From Membranipora membranacea (lineage: Eukaryota; Bryozoa; Gymnolaemata; Cheilostomatida; Membraniporidae), in NCBI GenBank assembly GCA_914767715.1, contig OU612066.1:19256283-19320282 (forward strand): a DNA stretch of 64,000 bases, written 5' to 3'. Below the pieces are notes generated by a model. That model saw only the letters and a list, made by a program, of their open reading frames with translations. It ran no database searches and was not told the origin of the DNA. The position numbers and the translations under genes were made by a program. Shown here piece after piece: positions 49,101 to 60,618 of this stretch (positions within the stretch are counted from its first letter, which is position 1; each line of letters starts with the position of its first letter).

Positions 49101-51684
49101 GGAACAGGAATAGGTTATGCCCCTTTAATTCTCATGGAACCTAATCCCCTATAGAAGTTAGCAATTGAAGAGACTTGGCATCATGTTAGATTACTACATT
49201 AGCTTGAAATGGAAAATCATTTTGACCAATGACTGGCTTGGGATGAATAAATTGTCCCTAATGAGTGAGATTAACGTAGTCCTGTCAGTTAAATCATCTG
49301 GTTCAGGTCAGGACTAAAGTTTTATTCCCCAAATCTGCTCATGGCAGGGCGTGAGCTCAGATTAATAAAATTTCTTTGATAGTCTGGTGAATTCACTTCT
49401 CTCAAAAATCAGCTTCGGAAAACCCACCTAAACTGAACGTCAACAGGTTCACATTCTGTTTTAGTATGTGCCAGTATATGAGGTTTTCCGCCATTTAGTG
49501 ATATAATACACAGATAAGCTTGCCTCCTCTGATACCAACGGCCAATAGAGGAGTAAAGCGTCAGCAGCTGGGGATACATGTCTCTGCCTATGTAGATTGA
49601 GGCCAGGTCTGCCGGATAAATCAAATCAAATTAATTGAACAGCACATCTCAGACAGAATAGGGAATTTATTGACAATCCAGCAACGCAACCTGAACATGA
49701 GCTTACTAGGAGGAGCAGGTCGATCGCATAAATTATATTGTTGATTTGATCTCACTGGGAATTCCAAAAACATTGCATTGTGGGATACTCATAGATCATA
49801 GCTTAATATATTATGAGTGTCAATGTTGGACCACACATATCTTCTTTGATAGAAACATTAGCAAATACAGTCATACTACTGTTAGATCACCCATGCAGAA
49901 TAGCTGCATACATTATGACTGTCAGTGTTGGACCACACAAGAAGATTTTGCTCCAAACAACACAACTGTCAACATTAGGACGATGGTCAACTAATTTTAG
50001 ACCACACATGCAGAATAGCTGGATAATTTATAACTGGCAGTGTTAGACCACGCCTCCTTCCCATTTATTTAGGATCTGAGAGAGAAATAGAAGCTGTCAG
50101 AGTACGTTATTTCTACTAGGGCTGGAACGGGTTCATCAAACCATGACTGGGTTGGGTTTTTGGAATTTCAGGTTTTGGCTTTCTTTCAGGACCGGGCCGT
50201 GTCAGCACCGAGTACGCGTGAAACAGCGTAACTGAACCTGGTTTTTGCTGAGGAAAAAACTTTTAATTTATACCCAACAAAGAATACACTAAGTACCGAA
50301 GTTCAAGCAAAGCTTCACTCTCAAATCCAGTCATGACTGCAAAATCACAGCACCAAACACTATGGAGATTATTCGATACCAAATTCAACTAGAAGCGGTC
50401 ACACTAGAATTATGATTATTTGCGGTAAAATATATAAGGTCAAATAGCTAGGTAGTGAATAATATGCACTTTCCCCATATAATCCCTATTGCATGGGTTA
50501 TTGCATGATAATAACTGTTAACTGACAGCCGATTACTGTTTATGGCAGTTTTTGGAAGTTTGCCGCTTATTGCGCCACAGGATGTGAGGTACAATACGAC
50601 CGTTGCGGTCAACCTGAAAACCAGTTGTAGTAATCGTAGTTTTATAATTCACCCAAACATTGTTTTTGATATTCTGTTTCTTTAGGTCAGAATGTGACGA
50701 GAAGATATATGAGTTAGTATGCGAGAGGCTTGGAGGTGCGGTAGAATGGGCCAGTTCTGCATGGAGAAGTTTTAGAGCTGTAAAGTTGTACCAGCCTAAA
50801 CTGGTATGTGTTTGTTTTGAATAGAATGTTCAGAGTGCTGATTCAGCAGTTCCTCAAGGGAAACTATGAATATATCTGAAACCATCATATCCTCCAACTA
50901 GGGACAAGCACAACACCCTTCAGTCTGGCATCAAACTAAACTGGTCATGCTACATGTCACCGTTCAGTTTTTTCCAGACTTACAAGGTTTTAATATTTGC
51001 ACTCTGCACGGCCAGCTTCATTTTCTCACAACCCTACATTTGAAGCAGGCCTGTGCTGAATTTGGATAGTGACATTCAACCATTAAGATTTTAAAATCTG
51101 AATTGCCATCTTTATGTCAATGAGAGTTGCCTTCCCAATATTCTATTTTTGCTTAATTTCCCAAGTATGAACCGTTGTAGCCTTTCTTGACAAGCTTTAT
51201 GCGGGGTTGGGTGGGCGGGTGGGGAGATGGTGGAACCCGCCAACCCAACCACGAATATAGCTTGTCAAGACAGGTTAGAACCGTTCATACTTACAGATTG
51301 TGCATTCTTTATCTGTTGATTGTAGCACATTTATGTTTGACTATTACACTTCTACTGTTCATCGCCTATCTGGGTAATGCTGCCGGTAACCTTTACCTCC
51401 TGTTCATATGTGCTAAGTTTTTGCCTATATCCCTCATCTTATTTGTTATTAAAAATGAGGTATAAAAACAAGTTGATATTTTGAAAATAAAACCCACGAG
51501 TAATATAATAATGAACTTTGAAGTAGCTTTCCATGACAATGTCATGACCTTGTGTACTTCAAATGTGACTTGATTTGATATTTTAGACACATTCTTTCTG
51601 CTGTTACTGGAACTCATTCATCATGGTGTTATTGAGAAATACTGTGGAAAGGCCCTCAAAACAATCAATGACATCATCACCTGA
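46185..51684 (+). CDS. ARL6IP1: ARL6IP1-like ER membrane-shaping protein, 197 aa, one exon split by an insert
   Basis: The ARL6IP1 family comprises four-hydrophobic-segment reticulon-like ER proteins. Exons: 46185-46235, 46770-46888, 47094-47127, 47424-47509, 50686-50807, 51326-51409, 51587-51684. Residues align in order with human ARL6IP1: LYEFLTWQKPIYAHAI (human VLRWERAW region), LLWYFDLNTVT, LALFGVNMAIFNYVFPI (LCLADYLVPI), EKIYELVCERL (RFHEICSNL), FIAYLGNAAGN and IHHGVIEKYCGKALKTIN (LNQHGIISKYIGMAKREIN). Total length matches the family (human about 203 aa). The break 47127/47424 is not a GT-AG intron: it is a 288-bp insert with an 8-bp direct repeat, CTGTGACT, on both sides. Donors at 50807 and 51409 (both TAT|GTG) are weak and chosen by phase. 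The gene may be a working copy with an unusual intron, or a broken copy. Convergent with POP5. Confidence 0.8.
47128..47415. mobile_element. 288-bp insert in an ARL6IP1-like exon, flanked by 8-bp duplication
   Basis: CTGTGACT occurs at 47120-47127 and 47416-47423. Removing the insert plus one repeat copy restores an open frame whose length matches the human protein exactly between Tyr-x-Asp and the Asn-Tyr/Asp-Tyr pair. No split within the repeat gives GT-AG, GC-AG or AT-AC ends. The insert ends, CATTGAATT and (reverse complement of the right end) CACAGAATT, are weakly alike. An 8-bp duplication is typical of hAT elements. It has no coding capacity. Confidence 0.65.
49790..50060. repeat. Degenerate tandem repeat (~115-bp unit)
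   Basis: Units start near ATTATGAGTGTCAATGTTGG, ATTATGACTGTCAGTGTTGG and TTATAACTGGCAGTGTTAG and each continues with ACCACAC or ACCACGC; two share CATGCAGAATAGCTG. It lies in the large intron of the ARL6IP1-like gene. Confidence 0.65.
51182..51273. mobile_element. Short inverted-repeat element, 'CCTGTCTTGACAAGC' family, copy 2
   Basis: The left end is TTTCTTGACAAGCTTTATG; the right end is ATAGCTTGTCAAGACAGG. The inner GGTTGGGTGGGCGGG faces CCCGCCAACCCAACC. It is related to the element at 36537-36606 and sits just before an exon of the ARL6IP1-like gene. Confidence 0.6.
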
Positions 51685-52486
51685 CTCATACAAAAGCCAA
51701 AAGGAAACTGATATTTTTATGGAGATGGAATCATATTACTTCATTACAAAGACAGCGCACCTGACTTTTTTAAAATACTAATAACTCCTATTCATGTAAA
51801 AAACATCAAAATTTTATACTTTTTCAAGGCAAAAGTTACATGGAATTTTATTGTGAAGTTGGGAGAAGTCAGATAAAAACAGTAAAGAAAAACTTTGTGG
51901 TTTAGTTGGTCATTTTATAAATGCCTGTCCTGTTCTCAGATGGAGCGTTGTTGTTGGACAACTGTGTTCTCAAAATAGTTCAAACTATCACCATGTACTA
52001 TATTTAATGGAAAGAACATATCAATCACTTGAGCAGTTGCTCTACAATATTCTAGTTTAATTCCTTATAAGGTCTCACTTGTAGCCGTTTGAATTTACAT
52101 GGAGCTGACACAGGAGCTGACACAACTGTCTTCCTAATATTCAATACACAATAATACAGATGTTGTGATATAACGCATTGCATATTTGAGTAATCATAGA
52201 TAGTCATGCCTTTCATCACCTTATATTTTCTATATCCGGCCTTTACCAGCCTAGAGATGTGGGTCGAATCAAGATTTCATAAAAAAATCCGGATCTGTTA
52301 TTATCAGTGTATCTATTGTTACTAGTGATGTTGCGGTTTCTTCTCTCAGAGCAATTGTGGTATACTGTACCTGACATCATGCACTTATTTTGAGGACGTG
52401 CAAATGACTGTCCTGATTCATTTCGTATATAACCACAATCATCTCATCATTAATGATCTTCGGTTTTCTGTCTTCATAATCAAGCC
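51685..52486. other. Gap between the convergent ARL6IP1-like and POP5 3' ends
   Basis: About 0.8 kb of AT-rich sequence in which both 3' UTRs should lie. No further exon or repeat was recognised. Confidence 0.5.
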
Positions 52487-55400
52487 TTATTTCGGCCTCG
52501 TATTGGTAAAGCGTTTGAATATTTCGGACATGTCAACTTCGCCAATTTTTGCAATCTTCAGGAGTATTTCCTTTTTTTCTATAGGAGATGTTACTGCATT
52601 AATCTGCTCATGAAGTTTTCTCCTACTGTGTCTGATCCAAAACTTCTGTGCACACCTATCAGAATAAAACAGCAGTTTTCAAAACATGTAGCCCACCTAG
52701 TATAAATATTCAGCCATTTGTTTTCTGTGACGTCATGTTGTCACAGCAGGCTCTGAGAATTAAATGAATATTTACAGTTGAGTTGGAAATACTGCACACT
52801 ATGGTTTTTACAACAGATTTAGCTTTACCTTCATTTTACATAAAACTGAGGTCGGATCGTAGAAAGTAAAGTATTTTTATCAGCAATTTGCCTTCAACAG
52901 ATAAAATTTCAGGGTAGAAATGGACTTGAGAGATCCCAGGCAGCTCTTAACAAGGATACAATAAATTAGTTTTTATTAAGAGCTTTTTATAGAGATATAA
53001 TGTAAGAGCAGACAATCTCAAAAAACACTGAATAATGATCGTCGTCTCTCTATTCTTAGTTTAGTACACACACTTCACACCATGCAAACCAGAGTAGTAG
53101 AATGATCGAGATCAGATAAACATCATCATTATAAAATACTAGAATCAAACTCAAAGAGCTTTTCTCATATTTAATACATAAAGGGCTTTGTTACTCCTTG
53201 GTTAACCTAAGTAACAATTTTGTATTAGAATTTTAATTTTGGCAAACTAGATAAAATTCTCGATGATAGCTTATTCAAGGAATTTCAAAACTTGCTCATT
53301 CATAAGCCACTCCATTAAACATTTCCTGACCCTTCAATTTAATTCCGTGATAACGTCTTTTTTTGTTTCTGAACCAATCTATTGTATTTTAATTCAATGG
53401 ACTTAAATAGTGAAATAAAATAAGGCTGCGGCATGGTCAGATTAGTCCAGGACTAGTGTGGCGACCATCCCATTATCGGGAAAACGAAGGCTACTGTCCT
53501 CACAGCGAGGATACCAACCTCCCACGCAAAGCAAGAAAAAGAAGGAGCCGCCCCCTCCTCTCCCAGTAGGTGTGAATTCCACATGTTAACACCTGTGGTT
53601 AACAGTGACCTCTACCCTCTACAGTTTTTTGGCTCTCTAAGGGGCAAATTTCTCCTTTGACCCAGTGGCTGTAATGGCAGGGGTTTGGAATTCTAACTCC
53701 CCATTAAGGCGAGTATTATTATAAAGTAACAAATAGCGGTATTTAAAAAGAATTTCAATGGGCATGATTTGATACTCAGAAAAGAAAGAGGTCACATGAC
53801 CAAGTGGGCGGATTTTGAGTATGACACAAAGAGCTGATTTTTAGTAAATAGATGTCATTGAGATGACAATTTGCGGCATGACCATAAAACTCAATACCAT
53901 AAATTAAATGTGGATAAAAGAATGTGTAATACAAATTGATCATCGTAGGATTATCGAGATATGGTCGCACACTACGCATAAAAAATAGGATGTAGTTCAA
54001 TTTCCGAAAAACTTTTAAAATCTGTGTTTTAAAATAATGCTCTCATCAAGGTGAATGCCGAGATATTTGGTACTATTTTTTGTCTCTTAAACCTGATTAA
54101 CAATTAATATAATTTTCAATGATCCTGAAATTTTAAAATCAAATGTTCATAAAATTGAACGATGGTGCTTGAGTAATACATTGATTTTAAACTATACAAA
54201 AACATTTCAGGTAATTTTTAAATTCTCATATAAACAAATTTTAGATCATGAACAGTTTAAATTGTTTATGATCTAAAATTTGTTTATATTAGGATTTAAA
54301 AATTACCTGAAATGTTATTGTATAGTTTAAAATAAATGTATTACTCAAGCAACATCGTTCAATTTTATGAACATTTGATTTTAAAATTTCAGGACATTGA
54401 AAATTATATTTGTGTCGTCGGCAAAGAGAATACATTGACACCGATATAACCAAATCATTGATAAATATTAAAAATAAAATTGGACCTAATACAGATCCCT
54501 GAAGAAATCTTATATCGACCTTTTTTATTGTACTGGAATGGTTGTTGATTTTGAAAAATAGTTTTCTGTTTTCTAAATAAGATTTCAACAAGTCACATGC
54601 ATAGACAGTTTTCTGAGCTCTGATTTAGGCCTCAGTTCGGAGTTGTCCTCTCTCCAGTTTGGTACTTTTAACCCACGCCGCATAGGAAAAACGCTGCTGA
54701 TAACCGCATATAATAGGATAAAAATGATTTTTGTTTCAGAATCTGCAGCATTGAAGACTCATATGGACATAGTTTGGGAAATCATTTTAGTATTTGGATA
54801 GTCAATTATAGCATTTTCTGCCAGTTTTGCGGACAATTTTGGCAGAATTTTTCATGAGTTTATTCACTAAAATTAAGATTAATCAACATTCAAGCCTCCA
54901 ATGTTTTGGAAACCCTGTCTCACAGGGTTTTCAATGGTGCAGACTCTGAATCAAAACTCAGTTTTTCCCTAACATAAGCGGTTTTCAAGATAACCCTCTT
55001 TCAGCAGGTTTTTCCTATGCGGCGTGGGTTAAAAGTACCAAACTGGAGAGAGGACAACTCCGAATTGAGACATAAATAAGAGCTCAAAAAACGTCTATTA
55101 TTTATAAAATTATATAAAGGCAACTTTTTGATTAAAATATCATGGTTGATGGTATCAAAAGCCTTGCTGAAGTCTAAAAATATTCCTTGAGAAATTTTAC
55201 TGTTATTAAAACTGTCGTACAGGTGTTCCATTAGTCTAGATCAGGGCTGCCCAATGAGTGGCCCCCCGACCCAATTTTATGCGGCCCCCGACCCGTCTGA
55301 GAAAATCGCGTAGTTGCGAAAACAATTTCCACCCCTATATTCATTACTTTCCTCGTTTGTACAATAATAAGGGACGCTCTACATATAGTCACAGTATTTT

Positions 55401-56769
55401 GGAATTCCCCAACCATTGCATTTGAGTGAGCTCCAATAAATAGATTCCCCACTGCAGAGATGAAAACACTGCACACCCATATTTGAATGTTTGATTTATG
55501 GCGAGGTTGCGGGCCCCCAGGGACTTTGCACTTGGGCACCTCTGGTCTAGATCATAAACATATAAATATATATATATACATATTTTTATGGTCTAGGTAT
55601 AGCAGATGTTGTGTTCTGCTTTTCCTGGAATCCGAACTGGCTGTCAATCAAAATATTAGAATTTTCCAAATAAAAACGTAGACGGATAGCTAATACTTTT
55701 TCCACAATTTTAGATATAGCAGTTAATATTGATATCGGCCGATGGTTGTTCCAGTCAAATTTTTCACCTTTTTTATGCAGTTGTCATACTCTGGCAATTT
55801 TCTGGCTATCTGGAAATTTTTGTGTTCGAACAATAAGATTGACCATGTGGGTCAAGATTGGGCTGAAAGCATTTTTATTTTCTTTAATGAGTTTCATGGA
55901 AATCCCATCGTACCCAACTGCTTTTTTTGCAGAGGAATTATTAATGACACTCTCTGTAATATCGTTTGTAATTTCTAAGAAGTCAAAATTGTTAATTTTG
56001 TCGTATTTTGATAAGTATGATAATGGGTCAGCTCCACATTCAGGTAATTTTGCTGCATAGCCAGAACCTACACTTGTAAAAAATTCGTTAACACATTGAG
56101 CAATTTCATTTTCAGTATGGTATACGGTATGTTGAAGGAATGAGCTACTGATTTACCTGATAGTGCCGGAAGTTTGTAATGTAACTATCTTCATCGGTTC
56201 CTTTCCTAACACCTTCATCGTAGTTAAAGCATTGATGAGCATTGATTCAGCTCCCCGCCTGATTCTCACTACCATGATCCTGGTCTCCTCTGTAACAAAC
56301 TTCACCTGAAATTTAGAAAAAAAGAGCTTCATAATATTCATTGATCAGATTTTCATCATTGCTGATGATATTTTATGGGAGCCAGAGTCTGAAATCAGCT
56401 TGCATCATGGGATATTTTTTTAACACTTTTATTGCACTTAACCAAATATAAGTTTTGGCGACACTAGTCTGCCTTGAAATAAAAAAGGTTTTAACAAACT
56501 GGTACTCCCTTCTACATGCATATTCATACAGACCTTGAGCGTGTTTGTGTTCTGGAGCAGCACCAGTGAATGTTTAGGCATAGGAGGTATTAGTTTTGAA
56601 TACTCACGCTAAGGGATGGTTTGACTAGTGCAATTCCATAATCTCCAAAACACGAATGATATGTCTCCCTCATGGCTTGATAGAGTTGATGTTCTGTCAG
56701 AGGATGAACATTGTTATTGTCTTCATAAACAATTTCTGCCACCACGTATCTATTCTTCTTGCGTACCAT
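52487..56769 (-). CDS. POP5: POP5, RNase P/MRP protein subunit, 3 exons, 159 aa
   Basis: Family knowledge: POP5 is a small protein subunit shared by RNase P (tRNA 5' processing) and RNase MRP (rRNA processing). Exons in coding order: 56608-56769, 56157-56305, 52487-52655; phases agree. It starts MVRKKNRYVVAEIV (human MVRFKHRYLCELV), keeps FGDYGIALVKPSLSVKFV, then RIMVVRIRRGAESML, and ends the core with TSGTIRCAQKFWIRHSRRKL (human GGTIRTCQKFLIQYNRRQL). The C-terminal tail (EKKEILLKIAKIGEVDM) is lineage-specific and charged. Length is close to human POP5 (163 aa). Its 3.5-kb second intron is filled with nested transposons; this intron hides the last exon from a simple search. Convergent with the ARL6IP1-like gene, divergent from ZCCHC9. 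Confidence 0.92.
54110..54415. repeat. Large hairpin: inverted duplication of retrotransposon sequence
   Basis: ATGATCCTGAAATTTTAAAA... on the left is mirrored by ...TTTTAAAATTTCAGGACAT on the right, around a short loop at GAACAGTTTAAATTGTT. The arms are ~145 bp with few mismatches. The duplicated part is the FADD-containing segment of the reverse transcriptase. Confidence 0.8.
54606..55093. mobile_element. Palindromic TIR element, copy B, inside the retrotransposon
   Basis: Left end CAGTTTTCTGAGCTCTG; right end AAGAGCTCAAAAAACG. Both arms carry the CCAGTTTGGTACTTTTAACC motif or its complement, as in copies at 4831-5330 and 60918-61412. It splits the retrotransposon open frame, so it inserted after the retrotransposon did. 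Confidence 0.8.
55242..55544. mobile_element. hAT-type MITE (303 bp) with 8-bp target duplication
   Basis: Ends CAGGGCTGCCCAA and TTGGGCACCTCTG are imperfect inverted repeats (11 of 13). GTCTAGAT is duplicated exactly at 55234-55241 and 55545-55552. The CAGGG..GCCCAA ends with GCGGCCC inside and an 8-bp TSD are typical of non-autonomous hAT elements. It sits inside the decayed retrotransposon. Confidence 0.88.
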
Positions 56770-57927
56770 CTTATCATAGGATATATATATATATCTCAGT
56801 CAGCGCTAAAAAGTTGTATAGTTATTATACGCATGTTGACACCAAGAGAACAAGCAGTACGGACTTAACATTCAACATCTTAGATATCATAATAATAAAA
56901 CTCACGAAATACAGAAATACTGACCTGTAATAATTATATTACTAATGATGGATAGACCAGGACAAAATACTGGATGGGCAATATTTTTAATACAAATACT
57001 TTATTAGCCTACTACTATTAGAATACATACAATAAACAGTAACAATTATGTAGTAACAACAAGACATGTATGCTCCTTTTATTTCTTGCTACTTTCCTAG
57101 CCCCAAACCAATGAACCAATGAACTCCCTTCATTGCTCGAACCAAGGAGTAGCAATCAGTACTCCTTGGTAGCAGAAATGCTGTTACTCCTTGCCCAAAC
57201 CATTCTCCCTGCCCAAACTAAGCAATGAACTTCATGTTGTTGATTAAGTTGATGGGTTACCCAATGTTACATTCTGAAGCAAGGGCAGCACATTCAGGCC
57301 TTTGAAATACATATACAAAAAGTCACAAACATTGACTATGGTAGGGTCAAGGTGGTCATTCTGGGTAGTAAGTCATTGCAAAAATTGTTTTATTTTCAAT
57401 ACATGCCTTTTCATGTGAGGAAGTCCCTGACCCTATTGTAGCCACTCAAATCAACAATATTTTAATGTTTGCCACACTTCAGCTCATTGGATAGAATGAT
57501 GTGAAACCAGGTTTGATTGGTCAACATAATAGTCACTGCTTCTTGGTAAAAACATGCTGGCAATTCAGAAAGCCAAGAAGATCGTTTTTCAGAAGACTGC
57601 TGTAGCATAATTATAAAACCTTTTTTGAAGACATCGAACTCTCGGGAACTTGAAAAAGTGAAAGGTGTGCCTCATTTGAATAATAGTATTTTTACTAGGG
57701 TGTTTGATAATCGGGCTACAGCAAGGAGTGGTTACAGCATCTGCTGTTTTTATTCTTCGACTTCTGGTAGGTATGTTATGTAGCTATTTCTATTACTTAC
57801 TAACTTACTCCTCCTTGTTGTTTTTACATACAGTACACTATGTAGGTAATAGCTAATACTCCTTAACCATCAGAGGTTGGGGGTTACACTACTACCCTCT
57901 CGTTCCAGCTTGATTGATACTAGGTTT

Positions 57928-58002
57928 TGTCTGTTTCCCTGGTGTCTCTTGTCTTGTGGTCCTTGGACCAAGGACCACAGGAGACACCAGGGAAACAGAC
58001 AA
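57928..58002. repeat. Hairpin
   Basis: TTTTGTCTGTTTCCCTGGTG with TCTC and TGTGGTCCTTGG on the left faces CCAAGGACCACA, GAGA and CACCAGGGAAACAGACAAAA on the right, nearly without loop. Confidence 0.75.
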
Positions 58003-59014
58003 AACCAAAACAAAACCAAGGCTTGGTAGAAGAAAACTACCATGGTGAATTTTTAGTGATGCAGGGGGTCTTTCAAATTGAAAGAGCAAGTTATCACTAT
58101 CACATTGCTTAAAAATATCACTCACTTGGATTTTTAATCAATGAACTGGGAGTGGGAGTTCATTGTTTCAATTAGACAATTTCGTTTGCAAATCGCTCAC
58201 TCAGAATGTATATTATATAGTTCCATCAGTGACTGAGCGATTTGAGAGCGAGAGCCTAGCAGGGGTGAGCTAGTCATTGATGGAACTATATATATAATTC
58301 TAAGTGAGCAATTTAGGAACAGATTTGTCTAATTGAAGGACCAAGTGTGTGATAAATTTGAGCAATATGATCAAGGAGTTAGATATGATATGATAGTGAT
58401 AACTTGCTTTAGTAAAGCTGCAAAGCATCGCTCTTTCCAATTGAAACACCTCTCAGATTGCGTATTTGGCTGTTTCTAATTGCAAGACCCCCTGCATCGC
58501 ACAGGTTAGCTCACCTTATACAGCTTGACAAGGAAGTAGTATTAGTGTTATTTGTTTGCTCCTCCTTGGTTTGGCTGTGTGTATTTTATAGAAACTTTCC
58601 TGGGTTTGGGTCAAGCATTTTTGGTTTATTAATGTCCAGGGAGTGACAGTAAAAGCAGGAGGTTTCATCAGCCACTGAGGAGTTCTCCCAGGACCTTGTG
58701 ATCCCAAGAGTTCACTTGAGCGTGAAACAATTCAGTATTGTCTTGGGGTTTATAAGTTATAAATTCGAGGAGCCTTTGTTTCTTGTCATTGAGGTCGAAT
58801 CCTTTGATTGAACTATAAAGGTGAACTTGCCATTTTAACTTCACTTAGGTTGCAGGATTCCTTCTTGAATATTGCGCCAGTATATTCATCTCCTGCTCCC
58901 TCCATCACGACCGATCTTTCCGCCATTCTGCATCTTCACTCCAGCACTTGATGCCAAAAGTCTGCAACTGATCAAGAGCTGTCATTCTGCAGGTCTTCTA
59001 TGGTCTCCAACGTC

Positions 59015-59275
59015 TCATTTTCCCTTCAGGTGCCCAACCCAAACTGGTGTGAGCCCTGCCTTCTCTGGGTGTGCCCCAGGTAACGTCATCTCAATACTTT
59101 GATCATCTGAGACACTTGGTGCTGTTGACTCATTCTGTATACTTTCGCATGTCTTTGTCCACCAGTACAGCTTTAAAATCCGACGACAGCAGTCTATGTG
59201 AAAGACCTCAAGTTTGGGTAGGTCATCATATGTCATCTTGCAAGTTTCACATCCGTGCAGTAAGACTGACATGAC
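59015..59275 (-). mobile_element. Retrotransposon fragment (endonuclease-RT type, C-terminal)
   Basis: The translated segment reads SVLLHGCETCKMTYDDLPKL, then EVFHIDCCRRILKLYW. This matches the common YGCETWKLT...KLDVFQ..CLRRIL..RW pattern found after the RT domain of RTE/CR1-like elements. The copy is truncated and carries no catalytic motif. Confidence 0.7.
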
Positions 59276-59420
59276 ATTGGAAGAGAAAAGTTGTAAATTG
59301 AGATGTCTCTTTATGGACTTTCCAGAGCCAGTAGAATGCTTTTTAACTAGCTACAAATATAACTAATTGTTGTAATGTTACTCTACTGTTTTGAGAGGCA
59401 AACCCGGTCCTAATCATCAC

Positions 59421-59589
59421 CTGAACATCGGTAAGGGTTATTTGAAAATCTGTCAACTAAGTACCAGGGGCCCATGGTGTAGACGGGAACGTTCTTGTGT
59501 GACACAGCTCCGCTCAAGTGGATATGGTCGTAGTTGCTGAGGACTCTTCCATTACTACGTCTGTATTCATCTTCAAAATGCTCTTGACT
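59421..59589 (-). other. Unassigned coding-like segment (possible exon or captured exon)
   Basis: One minus-strand frame is open and protein-like: SQEHFEDEYRRSNGRVL, then NYDHIHLSGAVSHKNVPVY and MGPWYLVDRFSNNPYRC, followed by CAG|GTGATG, a possible donor. An in-frame TGA lies just upstream. I do not recognise a family, and no partner exon was found among the surrounding repeats. It could be an exon of an unannotated gene or a retro-copied scrap. Confidence 0.35.
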
Positions 59590-60618
59590 TCATAATACAT
59601 TCGACAGGGTGCCACACAGCTGCCTTGTTGGTAGACCTAAATAAATTCTGAGTGAGCGATTAGGGAACAAGTTTGTCTAATTGAAAGACCAAGTGAGCAA
59701 TGTTTTGAAGAATGTGATAGTGATGATTCTAATAGAAATACCCCCTGGGAAACAGGAACACTCTGACTTCACATTGAAAAGGTGAATCCAAATCCATTTC
59801 TATCTTCTCAGACTGCTACTAGCCATGAGCAGCTGATGACTAACAAAACTAAGGAATACCAAATTCATCTATTGAATTGAAACTAGTTAGCTGGAATTAG
59901 TTGCGGATCTATCACGGACATTTCCGTCTACCCCAGCATTTGCAATTTCAACAATGAACATATTTATAGCTTGTAAACTCAAATACAAATGTATATTCGT
60001 AAATGGCTCTGCTGAGATATGTCTCCGATGTCAAGTCAGAATCATATCTAGACTTTCAATTTCGTTGGCTGAAGCCGGATCATATACAATTTTCTGTTCT
60101 GTACAGCGCATTGATAACTTAATCTATGAGCATCTAACGTGCACAAACTGGTCTTCAAAATCAGAGTATGAAATTAACGCACTGGGTGATGACATCATTA
60201 TTGTCAACTAGTAAGAAGGTAACCACGTCGCTAGATAAATTAATTTCATACCCTGATTTTGATGATCAGTTCGTGCAATGCTGAGATTGCAGCCTCATAT
60301 CATTAGTTTTGAGCTATGCAGAATTCAATAAGCACACCTTTGCCTGTGTGGAAGCAGTGGTTCAATAAAGATTTTGTGCCCTGTATACAACTTTGCATAC
60401 AACTGTTTGCAGCATGTGTTCAGATGAGTTCATCCTTTTTCTTTCAAGATAGCACAACTTGCCTGAATCTTTTTTCCCTTTTCAGCCAGAGCTTAATTAA
60501 TTAGGGATTCATTGAATAAATTTATTTGGCTTTGAGAAGTGACCAAAAACTTTCAAATATATAATCAATCTACACTTTGTCTTTCATTTTTAGGAATCTC
60601 GATCTATTATTTCTTATA

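Larger units (their letters stand above)
53776..56060 (-). mobile_element. Decayed non-LTR retrotransposon (reverse transcriptase), nested insertions
   Basis: On the minus strand, reading from 56060 down: a fingers/palm stretch (KAVGYDGISMKLIK, then NNHRPISILTAISKIVEKVL, ending near FGFQEKQNT), then GIFLDFSKAFDTINHDIL (55100-55231), then QGSVLGPILFLIFINDL (54440-54591), and a C-terminal part with LIYGIEFYGHA (53776-54000). A FADD catalytic motif is present near 54410-54425 but in a different frame from QGSVLGP, so there is a frameshift. A hAT MITE (55242-55544) and a palindromic element (54606-55093) interrupt it, and 54110-54415 is an inverted duplication. Type: jockey/CR1-like; no endonuclease domain seen. 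It lies in the POP5 intron in the same orientation as the gene. Confidence 0.8.
56770..60618. other. Repeat-rich region between divergent POP5 and ZCCHC9
   Basis: It contains repeats with TGAACTCCC/TTCATTGCTC motifs (57110-57230), a hairpin (57928-58002), copies of the TGAGCGATTTGG repeat (58150-58350, 59645-59750), a retrotransposon fragment (59015-59275) and an unassigned coding-like segment (59421-59589). The two gene promoters should lie at its ends. Confidence 0.5.

Noticed and set aside
49409-49624. 71-codon minus-strand open frame (PADLASIYIGRDMYPQL)
   Set aside because: Probably a transposon relic, but no diagnostic motif was found.
50994-51050. Hydrophobic frame after TTTTTTCCAG as the next ARL6IP1-like exon
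   Set aside because: It is in phase but has no donor before its stop and aligns worse with the family than the exon at 51326-51409.
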